Positions 1-12,013 of a stretch of 64,000 nt of DNA are shown piece after piece. The translations under genes and the position numbers were made by a program. Source of the DNA: Pelobates cultripes (Eukaryota; Chordata; Amphibia; Anura; Pelobatidae); contig OW240916.1 of the NCBI GenBank assembly GCA_933207985.1, forward strand, positions 311,598,767 to 311,662,766, in the 5' to 3' direction. Within the stretch, counting starts at the first letter, position 1. Each line of letters begins with the position of its first letter. The notes beneath the pieces were generated by a model. That model did no database searches. It saw only the letters and a list, made by a program, of their open reading frames with translations, and had not been told where the DNA came from.

Positions 1-1964
1 AACAACAATGACAGAAACAGTGTATCATTGTGCAGCAGGAGGAAAGAGAAACCTGACACCTTAATCAGACACCCTCTCTTTTTACCCCTTTTACAAGGTG
101 AAGAAATCTGCTAACTGCACGTGTGTAAATCTGTCAGGCCTGCCCATTGAACTTTTCCTGCATTCCTAGGGATAGGACACTGATTGGGTAGATCAGTGTC
201 CCCCATGGAGTGCATGTGGATCACATAAGAAAGAAGATGCAGGTAAATATAAAATAAAAATGTACCGTTTTTTTACAGGCCGCAGAATGAGACAACTGTA
301 ACATTCAAAGCTAAAGCTTTGGCATGAGATAATTGTCTCAAAGTGATGCATGTCACATTAATTTCTACTCATGTTAAATAGAGCCCCTGTTCCTTAAACT
401 CTGATATACATATTCCTATAGCTTTAATACAAAAACCTATTTTGCTTGTTCCATATAATAGCACATGATTCACAAAGTTATCTAAACGCCATGGGTACTG
501 TATGCTTTAGAGATTTGCATAGCCTTTCAGATGCCTTTGAGAAAAACAAATTCATCCAAGACGCTATCATACAAAAATATTTGTATTAAGTTCTTTGGTG
601 TTTTCCAGCTGACATAAACTCCTTGAAGCAAGCAATTGAGCATTTAAAGCAAGACATACCAGTTAAGATGTCTTTATAACAGCTTGAGCAATATGCATTC
701 ACCACAGGATCACCCAGATATTCTCAGTAAGGAATTTCAATGAGGTAAATCAATCCACTTACACAAGGTACATACATACTTAATAGATATACCACAGAGC
801 AGTTTAGTTACAAAAAAATCTTTTTTTTTCTCTCTGTATGCAGAAAATTTCTTGTGACCGTACAAATAAAATTGAATGAATCCCATTTGACTTGAGACTA
901 TGTCATACTTTATCGCCTATGCTGGATGTTTAACATGAGGAAAGGAAAGGACCATTAATTTTGTTCATGAAAGTATGCTTTTTTTTTCAAAGGTAGACTC
1001 GATTTTTGAAAAATAAGATTCAAAAACATCAGTCTGATTTTGTGTTCAACGATATTTGCTGCTTAAATGCAAGTATAATTTGAAGAAAACACACAAAATT
1101 ATAATTAAAAAAAAAAGTTACATGCACACTATCCCAAATCCCTGGGCACTTTTAATTAAATAAAAGCAGTTAGTAGTTAGTACCACTCCAATGGTCCTTA
1201 ATGTGCAAGCTCAACTGCCCAGTCAAGGCACACCTCAATTTTAAATGCTCAATATTGTATGTTCATATTTGTTTCTGTATTACACAACCATGTTGCAGTG
1301 CTGCAACCCACCCTGTGTGTGTCCTATTAAGGGATATGGAGTATATAGGGGTTCATAATAATACCCCTCTCTGTCTCATTAGAGGTTTTGCCTTTTAGCT
1401 GAAAGCAAAAGGTGAATTGTTACTGTAGAACCAAATGGTTTGCCTTGACGGGGTAGGTAGGCTTGAATTCTATTGTACATTGTAGAAATGCTAAAACATC
1501 CTGTTATTTATATGTCCGTGGGGATTTAAAATAGTGTGCAGGTAACTTTTTTTTTTATTGGGGGGGGGGGGTGTTATTTTCTAAAGTGAGACTTCAAAGT
1601 GAATTTCAACTTTAAGGTCACAGTTTGTGGACTAGTTAAATTCTTTACATCAGATATGCCTTGAGCATGGTTATCCTGGTACTAAATTTGAAATGTATTT
1701 TGAATTCTCACTTTTGTAGTAACCTTCTTTATGTTTGTTCAGCTCCATTTTGTATTCATCTTACAGCTCTCCTATTTAACCTTTGCTTCCATGTGTCCTG
1801 TTCTTGTAATTCCTACCCCTCCCCCTTCCTATCTTTATTGGTGTTCCAGAAAAATTAATTATTCTTTTTTTTTTCTTTTAATTTTCACTTTATATTTCTT
1901 TTCAACAACTCTAAAATTATATTAATAATGTATTATTACCTGGGTTGGCAACACTAGTCTGATG
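1..1964. other. AT-rich DNA, no gene seen
   Basis: No coding region or recognisable repeat is supported here. The short open frames (about 65 codons) have no family resemblance and are biased by AT-rich composition. The only low-complexity landmark is a T-run followed by a run of 12 G at 1560-1571. Confidence 0.6.
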
Positions 1965-2793
1965 AGCACTTTTATTTATATTTTTCCACAGCGCTTTACA
2001 ATGGGTGGACGAACAAACATGTAGTTGTAAACAGACAAGTTGGACACACAGGAACAGAGGGGCTGAGGGCCCTGCTCAATGAGCTTACATGCTTGAGGGA
2101 GTGGGGTAAAAAGGACACAAAAAGGTAAGGATAGTATTAGACTAGTGACAGTTGCAAGAGAGGAATTATTAACAGTTTAATTGATACACTTTTATGAAGA
2201 AGTGTGTTTTTAATGATTTTTTTGAAGGAGTGGAGACTGGGTGAGCATCTAACGGAGGAGGGAAGCGAGTTCCACAGGAACGGTGCAGCTATAAAGAAGT
2301 CTTGAAGGCGAGCATCAGAGGTTGGAGTACGGACAGAAGATAGACGTAAGTCTTCAGCAAAGCGTAAGGGCCTAGACGAGACATACTTGTGTATTAGTGA
2401 GGATAGATAGGTGGGAGCAGCATTATGTAGAGATTTGGAAGCAAGAGCCAGAATTTTAAATTGAGCCCTATATCTTACAGGAAGCCAATGTAGGGACTGA
2501 CAGAAAGGTGAGGCGTGGGAGGTGCAGGCGGACAGGAAGATGAGCCTCGCTGCCGCATTCATTATAAACTGTGACGGCGCAGGTTGGGAGCACGTAAGAC
2601 CACTGAGAAGTGGATTACAGTAGTCAAGGCGAGAAAGGACAATGGAATGGACCAGCACCTTAGTCGCATCTGGCGTTAAGTAGGGTCGGATGCACGCAAT
2701 GTTTTTGAGATGGAAACGAAAGGATTTGGCAATAGACTGAACATGAGGCGTGAAGGAGAGGTCGGAGTCAAAGTGAACACCTATGCAGATCAT
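1965..2793 (-). mobile_element. L2-clade LINE, 5'-truncated 3' end
   Basis: Minus-strand non-LTR retrotransposon fragment. It contains the C-terminal part of the reverse transcriptase (2137-2793) followed by a 3' UTR that ends near 1965 in the AT-rich tail usual for L2 (an 'agcgctttaca' motif on the plus strand next to 'tttatttata'). The element is truncated just downstream of the RT palm, so only its last ~0.8 kb was inserted or kept. A second copy of the same family lies at 27297-27880, and the two share the segment reading 'aggaacagaggggctgaggg'. Family assignment rests on the conserved post-palm text and the tail. Confidence 0.82.
2137..2793 (-). pseudogene. L2 LINE reverse transcriptase, C-terminal fragment
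   Basis: An open frame of 218 codons, uninterrupted, but only the RT thumb and C-terminal region. Visible family text includes LGVHFDSDLSF-like (here IGVHFDSDLSF), LVHSIVLSRLDYCNPLLSGL, SLHWLPVRYRAQFKILAL, FLWNSLPSSVR and the terminal LHSFKK motif. The fingers, the palm with its catalytic Asp residues and the N-terminal endonuclease are absent, so it cannot encode an active enzyme. Its first Met is simply the first in-frame ATG after the truncation point. The frame has stayed open, which suggests a moderately young insertion, but no function is implied. Confidence 0.82.
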
Positions 2794-3182
2794 GCATGCT
2801 TATTTCAAAACTAACACCAAATTGTGCCAGAGAGACTTAATGGCATAACTTAAAAGGAATAACTAGTTAGTAGTAAGGCAAATCATCAGAGTCCCTCAGA
2901 CATTGTATTTCTATACCTAGATGTGACTCCTTTTCTTCTGTTGTGCAGGTTAAATCAAACAAATGCCAGTCACTTTTTTCCTTCTACTTATAAGATATTA
3001 CTGTCCATCATATTATCTTGTTGTCCCTTTCTGTATCTCACTCTGACATGGTAAAAAGTTGGTAGAAAAGTGTAGCTATAAAAAGAAAGACACTAGTAAT
3101 AAAGTATTCTTTTAAGGATTGGTTTAATGGGGAGACTAAACATGGGACAAATGAAGTCAAGGGAACTTTTTAAGCACCATTG
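2794..3182. other. Spacer, nothing recognised
   Basis: AT-rich sequence between the L2 fragment and the dispersed repeat. No gene, hairpin or repeat noticed. Confidence 0.5.
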
Positions 3183-3467
3183 TTATGGGCAGATGCAAAT
3201 ATTGTATTTCTCAAAATGTGTACTTTGTCTTTAAGAGATATTGCAAACTGACAAGGTGTTAGAAAGGGAACATATTGTGTTTCATACATGTTTCTTTAAG
3301 CAATAACCTTTTACCTACTTTCAGTGCATAATATGTTTGCGCCATTTTGTCCCAGACGAAATACAATAACAATAATGCATAAACAAGCTTCATGGCTATG
3401 CTCTTTCAGTACATAATATACTGCGGTAACCCTACATAGATAAAGATGTTCAGACTTTAAGATGCCA
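3183..3467 (+). repeat. ~290 bp dispersed repeat, copy 1
   Basis: This stretch, starting 'gttatgggcagatgcaaata', is matched with scattered differences and small indels by 12568-12860 on the same strand. Shared landmarks are 'gtgtactttgtctttaagag', 'aagcaataaccttttaccta' and 'cagtacataatatactgcgg'. The flanks diverge abruptly on both sides. It carries no convincing ORF. It could be an unclassified interspersed repeat or the product of a local duplication. Confidence 0.75.
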
Positions 3468-6400
3468 TGAATATTTGAAAAATGAATCATCAACATCATT
3501 ATCTGGAGAAAACAAACTGTACCTGAATTATCTTATACAGTAAGAAAGAAATGCAAAGATGCAAGCAAAAGGATACTAGAAAATTGGTTATGGTGTCTCC
3601 TTCTTACAATCCGCAGCATTATCATAACATCAACCCTAGCTGTTGTTTTAAAACTGCATTGGGATTATGTTAACAAGCAGGAAGCACCTGAACTGAATTG
3701 GACTGCACATAATACAAATTCTATGATCGTGAGGACAACCTCCAAGAACCATCTCAAAAGGAGAGACACAGCTCACAGTGAAATGATTGCCTACACTGGT
3801 ATTTCACAAGGAACCTATTGAAGATCATTAAAAAAAAAAAAAAAATGATTATACATAAGAAAGATGTGATTGGACTATTTCAAATCCTAATAATGGACTC
3901 AATGATGATGGCAAAGCATGCTGGAATCAGAAAAAGACGGGACAGATGCTTATGAAAGACTTTGGAAGTACCTATGAAGATGATGCAAGAAAAGACTTTG
4001 CCATATAGTTTATCATTGAATGACTACCGTAAACAGCCTTCTTATGCTGAAAAGAAGTGCTATGCTAACTCTGGACATTGCTATTATGTTTCCAGACAGA
4101 AGATGACTGGAAGAATAAATAAAGGCTGATAACTGTCAACACCCAGCTGTTTCTCAACATGGAACAGGGTACTGAGAATACCTGATTGACTATCAAAGCA
4201 CCTCACATTACAAAACACAGATTGTTACCTACAACTCAGAAAAAAAAGTGGTTAATAAGAAGTAGCAGAAGAAGAGCAATATAGATTTCATACTGGAGTG
4301 AGAAACCATACTGGAACCATGTTCTGTAATAATGAACTTTACAATGACATTTGGTGGCATGTGAAGTTGAATTCATAAGAAACACATCAATTAACGAAAG
4401 AAACCTTGATGCAATTAATAAATAATAGCAAGACCGGCCTACTAAGAACAGTAGGCCTTGCCAAGAGAATGGAATATAAAAGGCCAGCAAAATCTTTCAG
4501 AAACCTGACATCATGGGACACTTATGGTGTATTATGGGGTACCAAAGCATGATTTGCAGCTTTTCTTAAACTCTACATATTATGTACATCCCTGCAAAGC
4601 AAGGTACTCCTGTAAATGTAAACACAGAGACATTGATACAACAAGGAATTTGTAATGGTTCTATTGCAGATGTGATCTACCGATGCACTCCTTGCTCTTT
4701 TGGTATTACTATACCAATCAAACTTAAATGGCTCCATAAAACTATAGACAACGAATTCTTGCTATATTCTGGACTTCAAGGAATGTGGAGTATGGACATA
4801 AAAAAATATAATTACTAAAGCAATCGTGCTATTTTTTCCCTGTATCAGAAATGTGTCAGTGACAGTATGTAATATAATACAGATACTATATTTAATGGTA
4901 TAAAATAAACACATAATTTGTTAATTGCAAAGGTGGACTTTGTGAGTATCTGAAATGTAATTGAAAATGATTGCTAAAATGCCATATGCAGCTGTGGTCT
5001 GGCCTACAAACAAATATATTAGACATAAAGTATAAGAGCATAACAGCTGATTATCCAGATGAATGTACATCAATGCCTGTGTCTTGCAGCAAAAGGAAAT
5101 AGCTAAACAATGCAGATTCCTTTATATCTACTGGACATTTACTTGTAGATTAAATCCAAGCAGTGGGCAGATTATCTGATTTTAACAATGTGTCTTTACA
5201 TAATTGAATCATGATAGTTAAAGATCATGTGATTACAATAACAACTGCAATAATGAATAATGTCTTAACCTTAGAAGAAAATGTAAAATGTTTTTATTAA
5301 ATCATAAACTGCTTGGTATTCATTTAAATTTGTAGAGTGGTATGATTAATATAATCTAAGTAATATAAGTGAAGTACTTCAACAGTTAAATTAAAATTTA
5401 ACTGAAAGACATGTAGAAACTTTACTTCAATTATCATAAACCTTTATTTCTAATGATAAACGTGTTCAGTCAATGGAAGGTAAAAGAGTATTATGGATTA
5501 ACCCTTCCAGGTGATATACGTGAGGAATTTGGAAATTGATTATTTAGGTCACCTATTGCGAACAGGTGAAAAGATGTCAAAGATATGAATTCAACATCTA
5601 TATCACTATATGTATATATTAAAATACATGTGATCAAATATTTTATTTATCTGTTTTTCAAATACCAAGAAAATGTTATTTTGTTTGTGATGATTAAAGG
5701 TACATATACCTTGTGGTAATGATCCTGCCATATCTAATTATTATTAATTCATATTCAGATATCGGATTCTGATATTTAATATTATTTTTTTTAAAAGGGT
5801 TAAGCCACTTATACATAGGTTGAGTTAAAATATAAATACCTTCAATATTGTATCTAAGTACTTTCTTAACTCACTTTTAAGAAATAATAAAATAAAAAAA
5901 AATCGAATCACCTTAAGCTACACCCAACAGCCGCTGGAAAATATACTTAAACAAATAAGATTCACATCGTTAAGCATCCAATCTCACGAACGTGACTTCT
6001 CACAATGGCTCTCAGATCCTGGTAAAAATGTTTTTAAGACAATTTTTGGGGTGTTTCTGGTATGTTAAGCCACTAATAACTGTAGTTATTATATTTACTA
6101 ATTATAACTTAGGGAATAAGTTGTCTTCTACTGTGCAAGTGATTTGAGCCTGTCCCTTTGAGGCTCTGATCAATGTGAGTTTGACTACTTGAATTATCAC
6201 CAAAATACATTATTACCGGTGGATTTACACTATATTGTGTTTTATTTTTTGTTTCCTTTATATGTACTGATATACATCTGAGATTTAACCCTATTTTAGG
6301 GTAAGTTTATACCTTTAGCGCTCCACTCATTTGATTAGTAGAGTCTGGACGTTATATCCAGATTGTACTAAGCTCACTTTGGTTCAATAAGTTGTCTTCT

Positions 6401-7270
6401 CCCTCATAGGACAGAGAAAGATAAATAAATGTCATGTTTCCTATTATGAACTCTTCTAAACAGTTTGAGAGATTTTGAATAATAGAGTATTTTTAACATT
6501 TAAAGAGAATGTAATTTTACATACTATTGTGAACAAACTTTGCTCAAATTATCCTTATATAGCTAAATCATGTACAAATGTGTTTATCTCTAAAACAAAA
6601 CACTAGAAAGATTAACCATGTTACTATTTCATTTATCATTCTTATACAAAGTATAGCAAATATAAAGGTGTTTCCACAGATTTTACCTGTTAAAATTTTT
6701 AGCACAACAGCACCTGATGTCGTTATATGTCTATTAGTGAGATGTAGAGATGTAACCAAGATTCCAACACAGCAAAAAGAGGCGTTTTTGAGATACCACT
6801 TCGATTGCTGTATCAACATAACATGTACCATAATGGGAACCATGTCACTTAAGATAGTGTCTTGAAAATGCTATCAATTAATTTATTAAATAAAAGAGTA
6901 TCGGAGAGTATCCAATCTATACACATACACATAAACTGTGTAAAAATGTTTCATGGAAAAAAAACCAAAAAAAACAAACAAGCTAAGACAAAAGACAAAG
7001 ACAAATATCAACAACGGTGAAAACAGATGGTGCTGATTCAATATCTGCAACCAATTCTATTTGGATAACTGGACTCTACAACTAATACTATACAACTAAT
7101 ACCCGGAAATTCTACAAACACAACCTTCAGCAATGTATCTAAGGAATGTATACTTCTACAGGCTTTAAAGACTTTGGATTACAAATACAATTGCTACTTT
7201 GAACTTTGGATTACAATTCCTATCAGGATCCATCCAAAACTATCTTACTCTGGAATCTGATGTTCTTTTC
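3468..7270. other. Long AT-rich stretch, no gene supported
   Basis: I see no exon, RNA gene or recognisable transposon in these 3.8 kb. Open frames of 78-95 codons (for example 4582-4818 plus, and a mutually antisense pair at 6568-6865) lack homology that I can name. Poly-A runs occur near 3828-3845. The phrase 'aagttgtcttct' recurs near 6119 and 6389, possibly marking an old degraded repeat. Confidence 0.55.
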
Positions 7271-7485
7271 AATTTTATTAAAGGATACGGAGGCTCATAT
7301 TAGGCTTATCTCTTTCTTTTATTTCCTCAGCAGCAAAGAAAGCTAAGGTGTTTATTTATAGAAAAAAGAAACATGCATAACTACCCTCACAGGGTTAACC
7401 TTACATCACTATCCTTCTTCCAATAGGAACAGTCCTTCTCTAATATCTTTTCATGTATCCTCCTCCTCTACCTCTTTCTTTGCTG
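7271..7485 (+). repeat. DIRS left inverted terminal repeat
   Basis: Beginning at about 7271 ('aattttattaaaggatacgg'), this stretch is the reverse complement, with scattered mismatches and one patch around 7375-7410 that differs, of the right end at 11652-11835. Shared text includes 'aggctcatattaggcttatc' and 'cagcaaagaaagctaaggtg'. The exact outer base is uncertain by a few nucleotides. Confidence 0.9.
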
Positions 7486-8150
7486 CTGCCTCTGCTAAGT
7501 ATCCCTGTTTTCTCTCACTCCATTTGTGTTTGATTGCTTTGTGTATGTTTACTGCATTAGTTGTGTGTTTTGCCGGTAATTTTTTTCCACAGCATGCCTT
7601 GGGCATTTTTCTGTTGTACCCCCTGAGGGTCTCCCCTCTGTCAGTAACCTTTCCTATGCTCCCTGCGGGTGCTTCCCCCCCCTCCCAGCGGGGCACCAGC
7701 TCCGTGCGTACCGCTGGGTAGTTTATTACCCTCCCCTCTCGGTCGCACAGTGTGGTGAACCCCCTGGGAAGAGCCCAGTTTCTTCTCAAGGGTTTCACCA
7801 GCCGCAACACCGCACGAGTAAATGCCGCGCGCATGCGCGGCCCCAGCTGCACACACGGCAAACATGTTAAAGGGGCGGTAGTGAAACATTTTGCCGCTCA
7901 TTTTTTCCCGCTCGGCTCATAGCCCATTAGGAGGGCGTGAGCTGATTGGACAGGTAGATTGCTTGTCAGCCTGCCAGTGTCCCCAGAGGCAATTCCTGAG
8001 TGAACACTCGGTAAGCTGACAGTGCAATCTGTTTGTTACTGTTTCTGTTGCCTTGTCTTTAGCAGCCCTTACTCTGCTCCTGTAGAATTGCCTGCAATTA
8101 TCTGTAGTTACCCTATTAGTAGTGTGCCTCACTCACTTACTTGGCCCAAG

Positions 8151-8818
8151 ATGCAGACCCCTGCTGAGTACTCTGCCCCTGGCCGCAGGGATAAGGGGGA
8201 CGCCAACACCCATCCCAGAACCATGGTGTCTGAACCCTCCACCCTGCAAGAGGACGTGGTGACCCCCCTGGAGCATTTGGAGTTCCACTCGCTCCTGGAC
8301 GCCACCATGTCCGAGTCAGTCACCCAAGCTATCTATACCGCAATGGGGGTTATGTCTGACAACATATCTCACTCAATTTCAAACGTTATTAAGGCAGCCA
8401 ACCCTAAGGGACCCCTCGGCAGGGCCACAGAAGAGGGTCCTTTACACAGAGAGGGCCGTAAAGCCATGAGGAACGCATACCTCCAAAAATGAAATGACAG
8501 ACAGGGTACGTCCTGTCACACCTGAGGTCGTGGGGACCCCACGAAAACGAGCCACCCGCCGGGCAAAAGCGGCGAGGACATGGAAGTGGGCAAAAGCCCT
8601 AACTGACACTTCTGACTCTGGTTCGGCTACTGAAGAGGTGTTGAGTGAGTCCGACGACGTCGACTCAAATGAATGGGAGGTTTCCTTCCCTGACTGTAGC
8701 CCATCACGCAACCCACCTAACCCTTTGTATGATACTGCGGATATTTCCACTATACTGGACCCTCAGGGTGAACCTCTGTTCGACCCTGATACACTGCAGA
8801 ACCCTAGGTCCCAATCCC
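8151..8818 (+). pseudogene. DIRS gag-like ORF remnant
   Basis: Putative structural (gag-like) protein of the DIRS element. The likely original start is the ATG at 8151 (MQTPAEYSAPGRRDKG...). The first frame runs to a stop at 8490-8492, and the reading then continues one base out of register from about 8494 (PVTPEVVGTPRKRATRRAK...). A basic patch (RKRATRRAK) is followed by an acidic serine-rich segment and then the phrase LDPQGEPLFDPDTLQNPRS, which resembles the conserved part of vertebrate DIRS gag as I recall it. At about 8820 the text jumps straight into reverse transcriptase, so the remainder of gag and the RT N-terminus have been deleted. Confidence 0.72.
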
Positions 8819-10377
8819 AATGGGAAAAAGCGACGTGGAGATTCCGATGTCTCCCCTTTGGACTCTCATCTGCCCCTTGGTGCTTCACCAAATTACTGAA
8901 GCCAGTGGTCACCCTGCTACGCAGCAGGGGCATACGGATGATCATCTATCTGAACGATATGTTGATCACGGCACAAGAGATTCCCCAACTGCGGGAACAC
9001 CTATCATGGGCACTGACGTTGTTACAAAACTTGGGATTTTTAATCAATTGGGAGAAATCAGTACTTACACCGTCCCAAAACATAGAATTCCTGGGTTTCC
9101 ATATAAACGCAATCACCGGGACACTCAGTCTACCAACGGAAAAAGTCAAACGCATAAAAAAGGAGACCCGCAGGATGCTCACAAGACCAGTGTTGACGCT
9201 ACGACAATTGGCCAGAATAATCAGACTCCTCTCTGCCTTCATCCAGGCAATCTTCCCAGGACCTCTATATTACAGGGCCCTACAATGACTAAAAGCCACA
9301 CAGCTGCGCTCAGGGCACTCGTACTCCGACTCCGTGCCACTCGACTACGCAGCCAAGCAAGAACTCACATGGTGGCTGCAACATATGGAGGCATGGAACG
9401 GCAGGGCAATCTTTGGGGCTGCCCCGGATTTCATCCTCGAGTCTGATGCGAGCACACACAGTTGGGGAGCGTGTTGCGGGCCTATCTCCACCGGAGGAAT
9501 ATGGCCGTAGGCAGAGAAAAGCCTACACATCAACGGCTTGGAATTAATGGCGGGATCATTTGCCCTGAAGAGCCTCCTCGAGGGCGCAACCAATTGCTCC
9601 ATTGTCCTGCGAATGGACAACATTTCAGCGGTCCGCTACATCAACCACCTCGGTGGCACGAAATCAGAGATTTTGACAGACCTGGCCAAGGAGTTCTGGC
9701 AATACTGCCTAGATCGCAATATTTCAATACAAGCGGAATACATCCCGGGTTTGTCCAACGTCATAGCAGATTGGCATTCAAGACATCTGCACGACGCCAG
9801 CAACTGGCGGCTGGACCGCAATGTGTTCTTATGACTTCAGACGCTCTGGGGCCCAATGCAGATTGACTTGTTTGCATCTCGGTTGAACTCCCAATTACCA
9901 ACATTCTTCAACTGGAGACCAGACCCAGACGCAGTGGCAGCAGATGCTTTTCTCCAACACTGGCCGAACAGCCGATTGTACGCCTTTCCGCCATTCTCCC
10001 TCGTAGCTCGAACACTGGTGCATCTCAGACAGACTCAGGCATCACTGGTCCTCGTAACTCCATTTTGGACAGCCCAACCGTGGTTCCCAACACTCATGGA
10101 GATGTCCATAGACCTCCCGCGATTGCTCCTGGATATTTTATTCCTTTTATTGGACCCGGAGGGCAATCCACACCCACTACTGGCCCAGGGGCAGCTCAAA
10201 CTCTTAGCGTGGCTCTTTTCAGGGGACCCTGGGTCGTACCAGATGTTCCACAAGAAACTATCGAGTTTCTGGCAGGAGCTTGGGCGCCTGGAACTAGACG
10301 GTCCTACCTCTATGCCTGGAACAGATGGAGTAGTTGGTGCCTGGAACAACAAGTGGATCCCGTATGTGCTCCTATAG
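8819..10377 (+). pseudogene. DIRS reverse transcriptase / RNase H, deleted and stopped
   Basis: One continuous frame carries RT from FRCLPFGLSSAP onward, then RNase H (LESDASTHSWG, then LELMAGSFALKSLLEG, MDNISAVRYINHLGG) and the C-terminal IDLFASRLNSQLP domain. The frame is broken by TGA at 9286-9288, TAG at 9508-9510 and TGA at 9832-9834. The RT fingers and the motif with the first catalytic Asp are missing through the gag-RT deletion. The palm box, normally YxDD, reads IIYLNDMLI, so its first Asp has become Asn. Each change alone should abolish activity. The 3' end overlaps the recombinase frame, as expected for DIRS. Confidence 0.92.
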
Positions 10378-11124
10378 CTTCCTTGTTACGTTTCCTTACC
10401 AACCTGTATAACAAAGGCTTAGCCTATCGAACCATGAATGTTTACAGATCGGCGATTTCAGCAGGACATAGAGGAATAGATGGAACCCCGATGGGTCAAC
10501 AACTGTCAATATGTCGTCTCCTACGGGGAATTTGGTATGCTCGTCCACCGCAACCCAGATACACGGCATTATGGGATGTCAATTCAGTCCTACAACTGTT
10601 GGAATCTTGGCCACACAATGAAGCACTCACGCTTAAACAACTGTCAGCGAAATTGACCATGCTTGTTTGCCTGATCTCCTGCAAGAGGGTGTCTGATGTT
10701 AGAGCACTGGATTTTGAGGCACGCTCCTTTATCCCCACGGGAGTTTCCTTCAACATCTCCAGGTGTACTAAATCATCAATTACTTCAGTTTCATACCCTT
10801 CGTTCCCGCATAACATCAAACTTTGTCCAGCAAACTGTCTACGGGAATACGAGAAACGAACCTTAGGATTCAGGAATCCGATGCATCCAGAATTGTTTTT
10901 GGCTACCAAACGACCTCATCAACCCTTATCTATGGTGACTCTCGCCCGTTGGGTGAAATGGATATTGGCTTTGGCACACATAGATACTATTGTGTATGGA
11001 GCACACTCTACCAGAGGCGCTATGGCGTCAAAGGTTTTCAGTTTGGTCTCGTGAGTCGACTTTTAAGGAATATTATTTTCGACCTATGGACCATGTGTCC
11101 AGAGTAGTTATCTCTCAGCTTTGA
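10065..11124 (+). pseudogene. DIRS tyrosine recombinase, frameshifted near the catalytic Tyr
   Basis: Integrates the circular DIRS intermediate in autonomous relatives. The frame is open from 10065 to 11054; the domain itself begins around WAPGTRRSYLYAWNRW (SAM-like N-terminal part) and continues through KRVSDVRALD (first catalytic Arg) and GAHSTRGA (His-x-x-Arg box). After ASKVFSLVS it hits a stop at 11052-11054. The C-terminal piece carrying the expected nucleophile (ESTFKEYYFRPMDHVSR, Tyr codons at 11071-11076) is in another frame starting at 11053, and the roughly 15 residues that usually lie between are missing. A small out-of-frame deletion therefore separates the nucleophile from the rest of the active site. 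The first ~65 codons overlap the RT frame. Confidence 0.93.
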
Positions 11125-11240
11125 ACTAGCCTAATATGAGCCTCTATGTCCTTTTATAAAATTACCAGATTTTACTAATTACATGACGTAAAGTCATAAT
11201 TTTATAAAGGACACGGAGGCGAGTATTAGCCCACCAGGAT
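11124..11240 (+). repeat. DIRS internal complementary region
   Basis: Directly after the recombinase. The left half ('cctaatatgagcctctatgt', then the segment around 'ttactaattacatgacgtaa') is complementary to the outermost right end at 11808-11865. The right half ('aaaggacacggaggcgagta') resembles the left terminus at 7280. This head-to-head copy of the two ends is the DIRS hallmark thought to template circular-junction formation. Confidence 0.88.
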
Positions 11241-11651
11241 CAGAGGAGAATGAAAATGTGTATCCCGGCCCAGGTACGTAATAGGTACTGTATTTGTGGG
11301 AGCTATCATTGACACAGTTGGTTTTGGTTAATATAGCAAGCGAGTGACGATTGCAGGTTTACATGTACAGGATTACATAACTAGCTCAACTTTTATAAGG
11401 TGATAAGACGACAATAGTTGGCAAGGACACGTTTTACCATTGTTTTTCTTTGTCCTTTTCAGTCTGAATTTCCTACAAATACCCATTGTTGAGGATGCCG
11501 GATCGCGCAGTTCAAGAGGATTTTGTTTTGTTTGCTCTATGGAAAGTTTCTCGAGGGCACGAATTCAGCTGTCAACCCCTTTTGTTCTGTTTGTTTTTAC
11601 GATGAGCTTGTAGTTGCTCGCTGTTGAGGACATTGTAGCTTCGGCAACATC
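11241..11651. other. DIRS 3' non-coding segment
   Basis: Between the internal complementary region and the right terminal repeat. No ORF. This is an ordinary position for non-coding DIRS sequence. Confidence 0.7.
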
Positions 11652-11865
11652 AAGAAAGAGGAAGAGGAGGATACATGAAAGGATATTAGAGAAGGACTGC
11701 TCCTATTGGTTGAAGGGTAGTTCTGCATGTTTCTTTTTTCTGTAAATAAACACCTTAGCTTTCTTTGCTGCTAAGGAAATAAAAGAAAGAGATAAGCCTA
11801 ATATGAGCCTCCGTGTCCGTTATAAAATCATGACTTTACGTCATGTAATTAGTAAAATCTGGTAA
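11652..11865 (+). repeat. DIRS right inverted terminal repeat with terminal extension
   Basis: Reverse complement of the left repeat from about 11652 to 11835, followed by an extension to about 11865 ('gtcatgtaattagtaaaatc') that is absent from the left end but present, inverted, in the internal complementary region. This asymmetry between left and right ends is typical of DIRS. Confidence 0.88.
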
Positions 11866-12013
11866 TTCTTTCCCAAACAAAAGCTTTGCTCATTTTAATC
11901 AACCACCTTTACAGGCAAAGATCACACTATGGATGTTTTACTGTTACAACAATGATCAAAGATTCTGGGAGCATAAACACCTAAAGACTGTTGGAGAACT
12001 TTGGTTTACTAAT

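Larger units (their letters stand above)
7271..11865 (+). mobile_element. DIRS-type tyrosine-recombinase retrotransposon, defective
   Basis: A 4.6 kb DIRS element. Order: left inverted terminal repeat (7271-7485), leader, gag remnant (8151-8818), RT/RNase H frame (to 10377), overlapping tyrosine recombinase frame (10065-11124), internal complementary region (11124-11240), right terminal repeat (11652-11865). In DIRS elements the cDNA is circularised using the internal complementary region and integrated by the recombinase, so there are no LTRs, integrase or target-site duplication; none is seen here. The coding part holds three in-frame stops, frameshifts and at least two internal deletions, and it is somewhat shorter than usual autonomous members. 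It is therefore non-autonomous or dead. Confidence 0.93.

Noticed and set aside
4582..4818. 78-codon ORF considered as a possible exon
   Set aside because: No recognisable domain, no convincing flanking splice sites, and the length is within chance for this composition.
6568..6865. Overlapping sense and antisense ORFs of 91 and 95 codons
   Set aside because: Mutual shadows in AT-rich DNA with no family resemblance.
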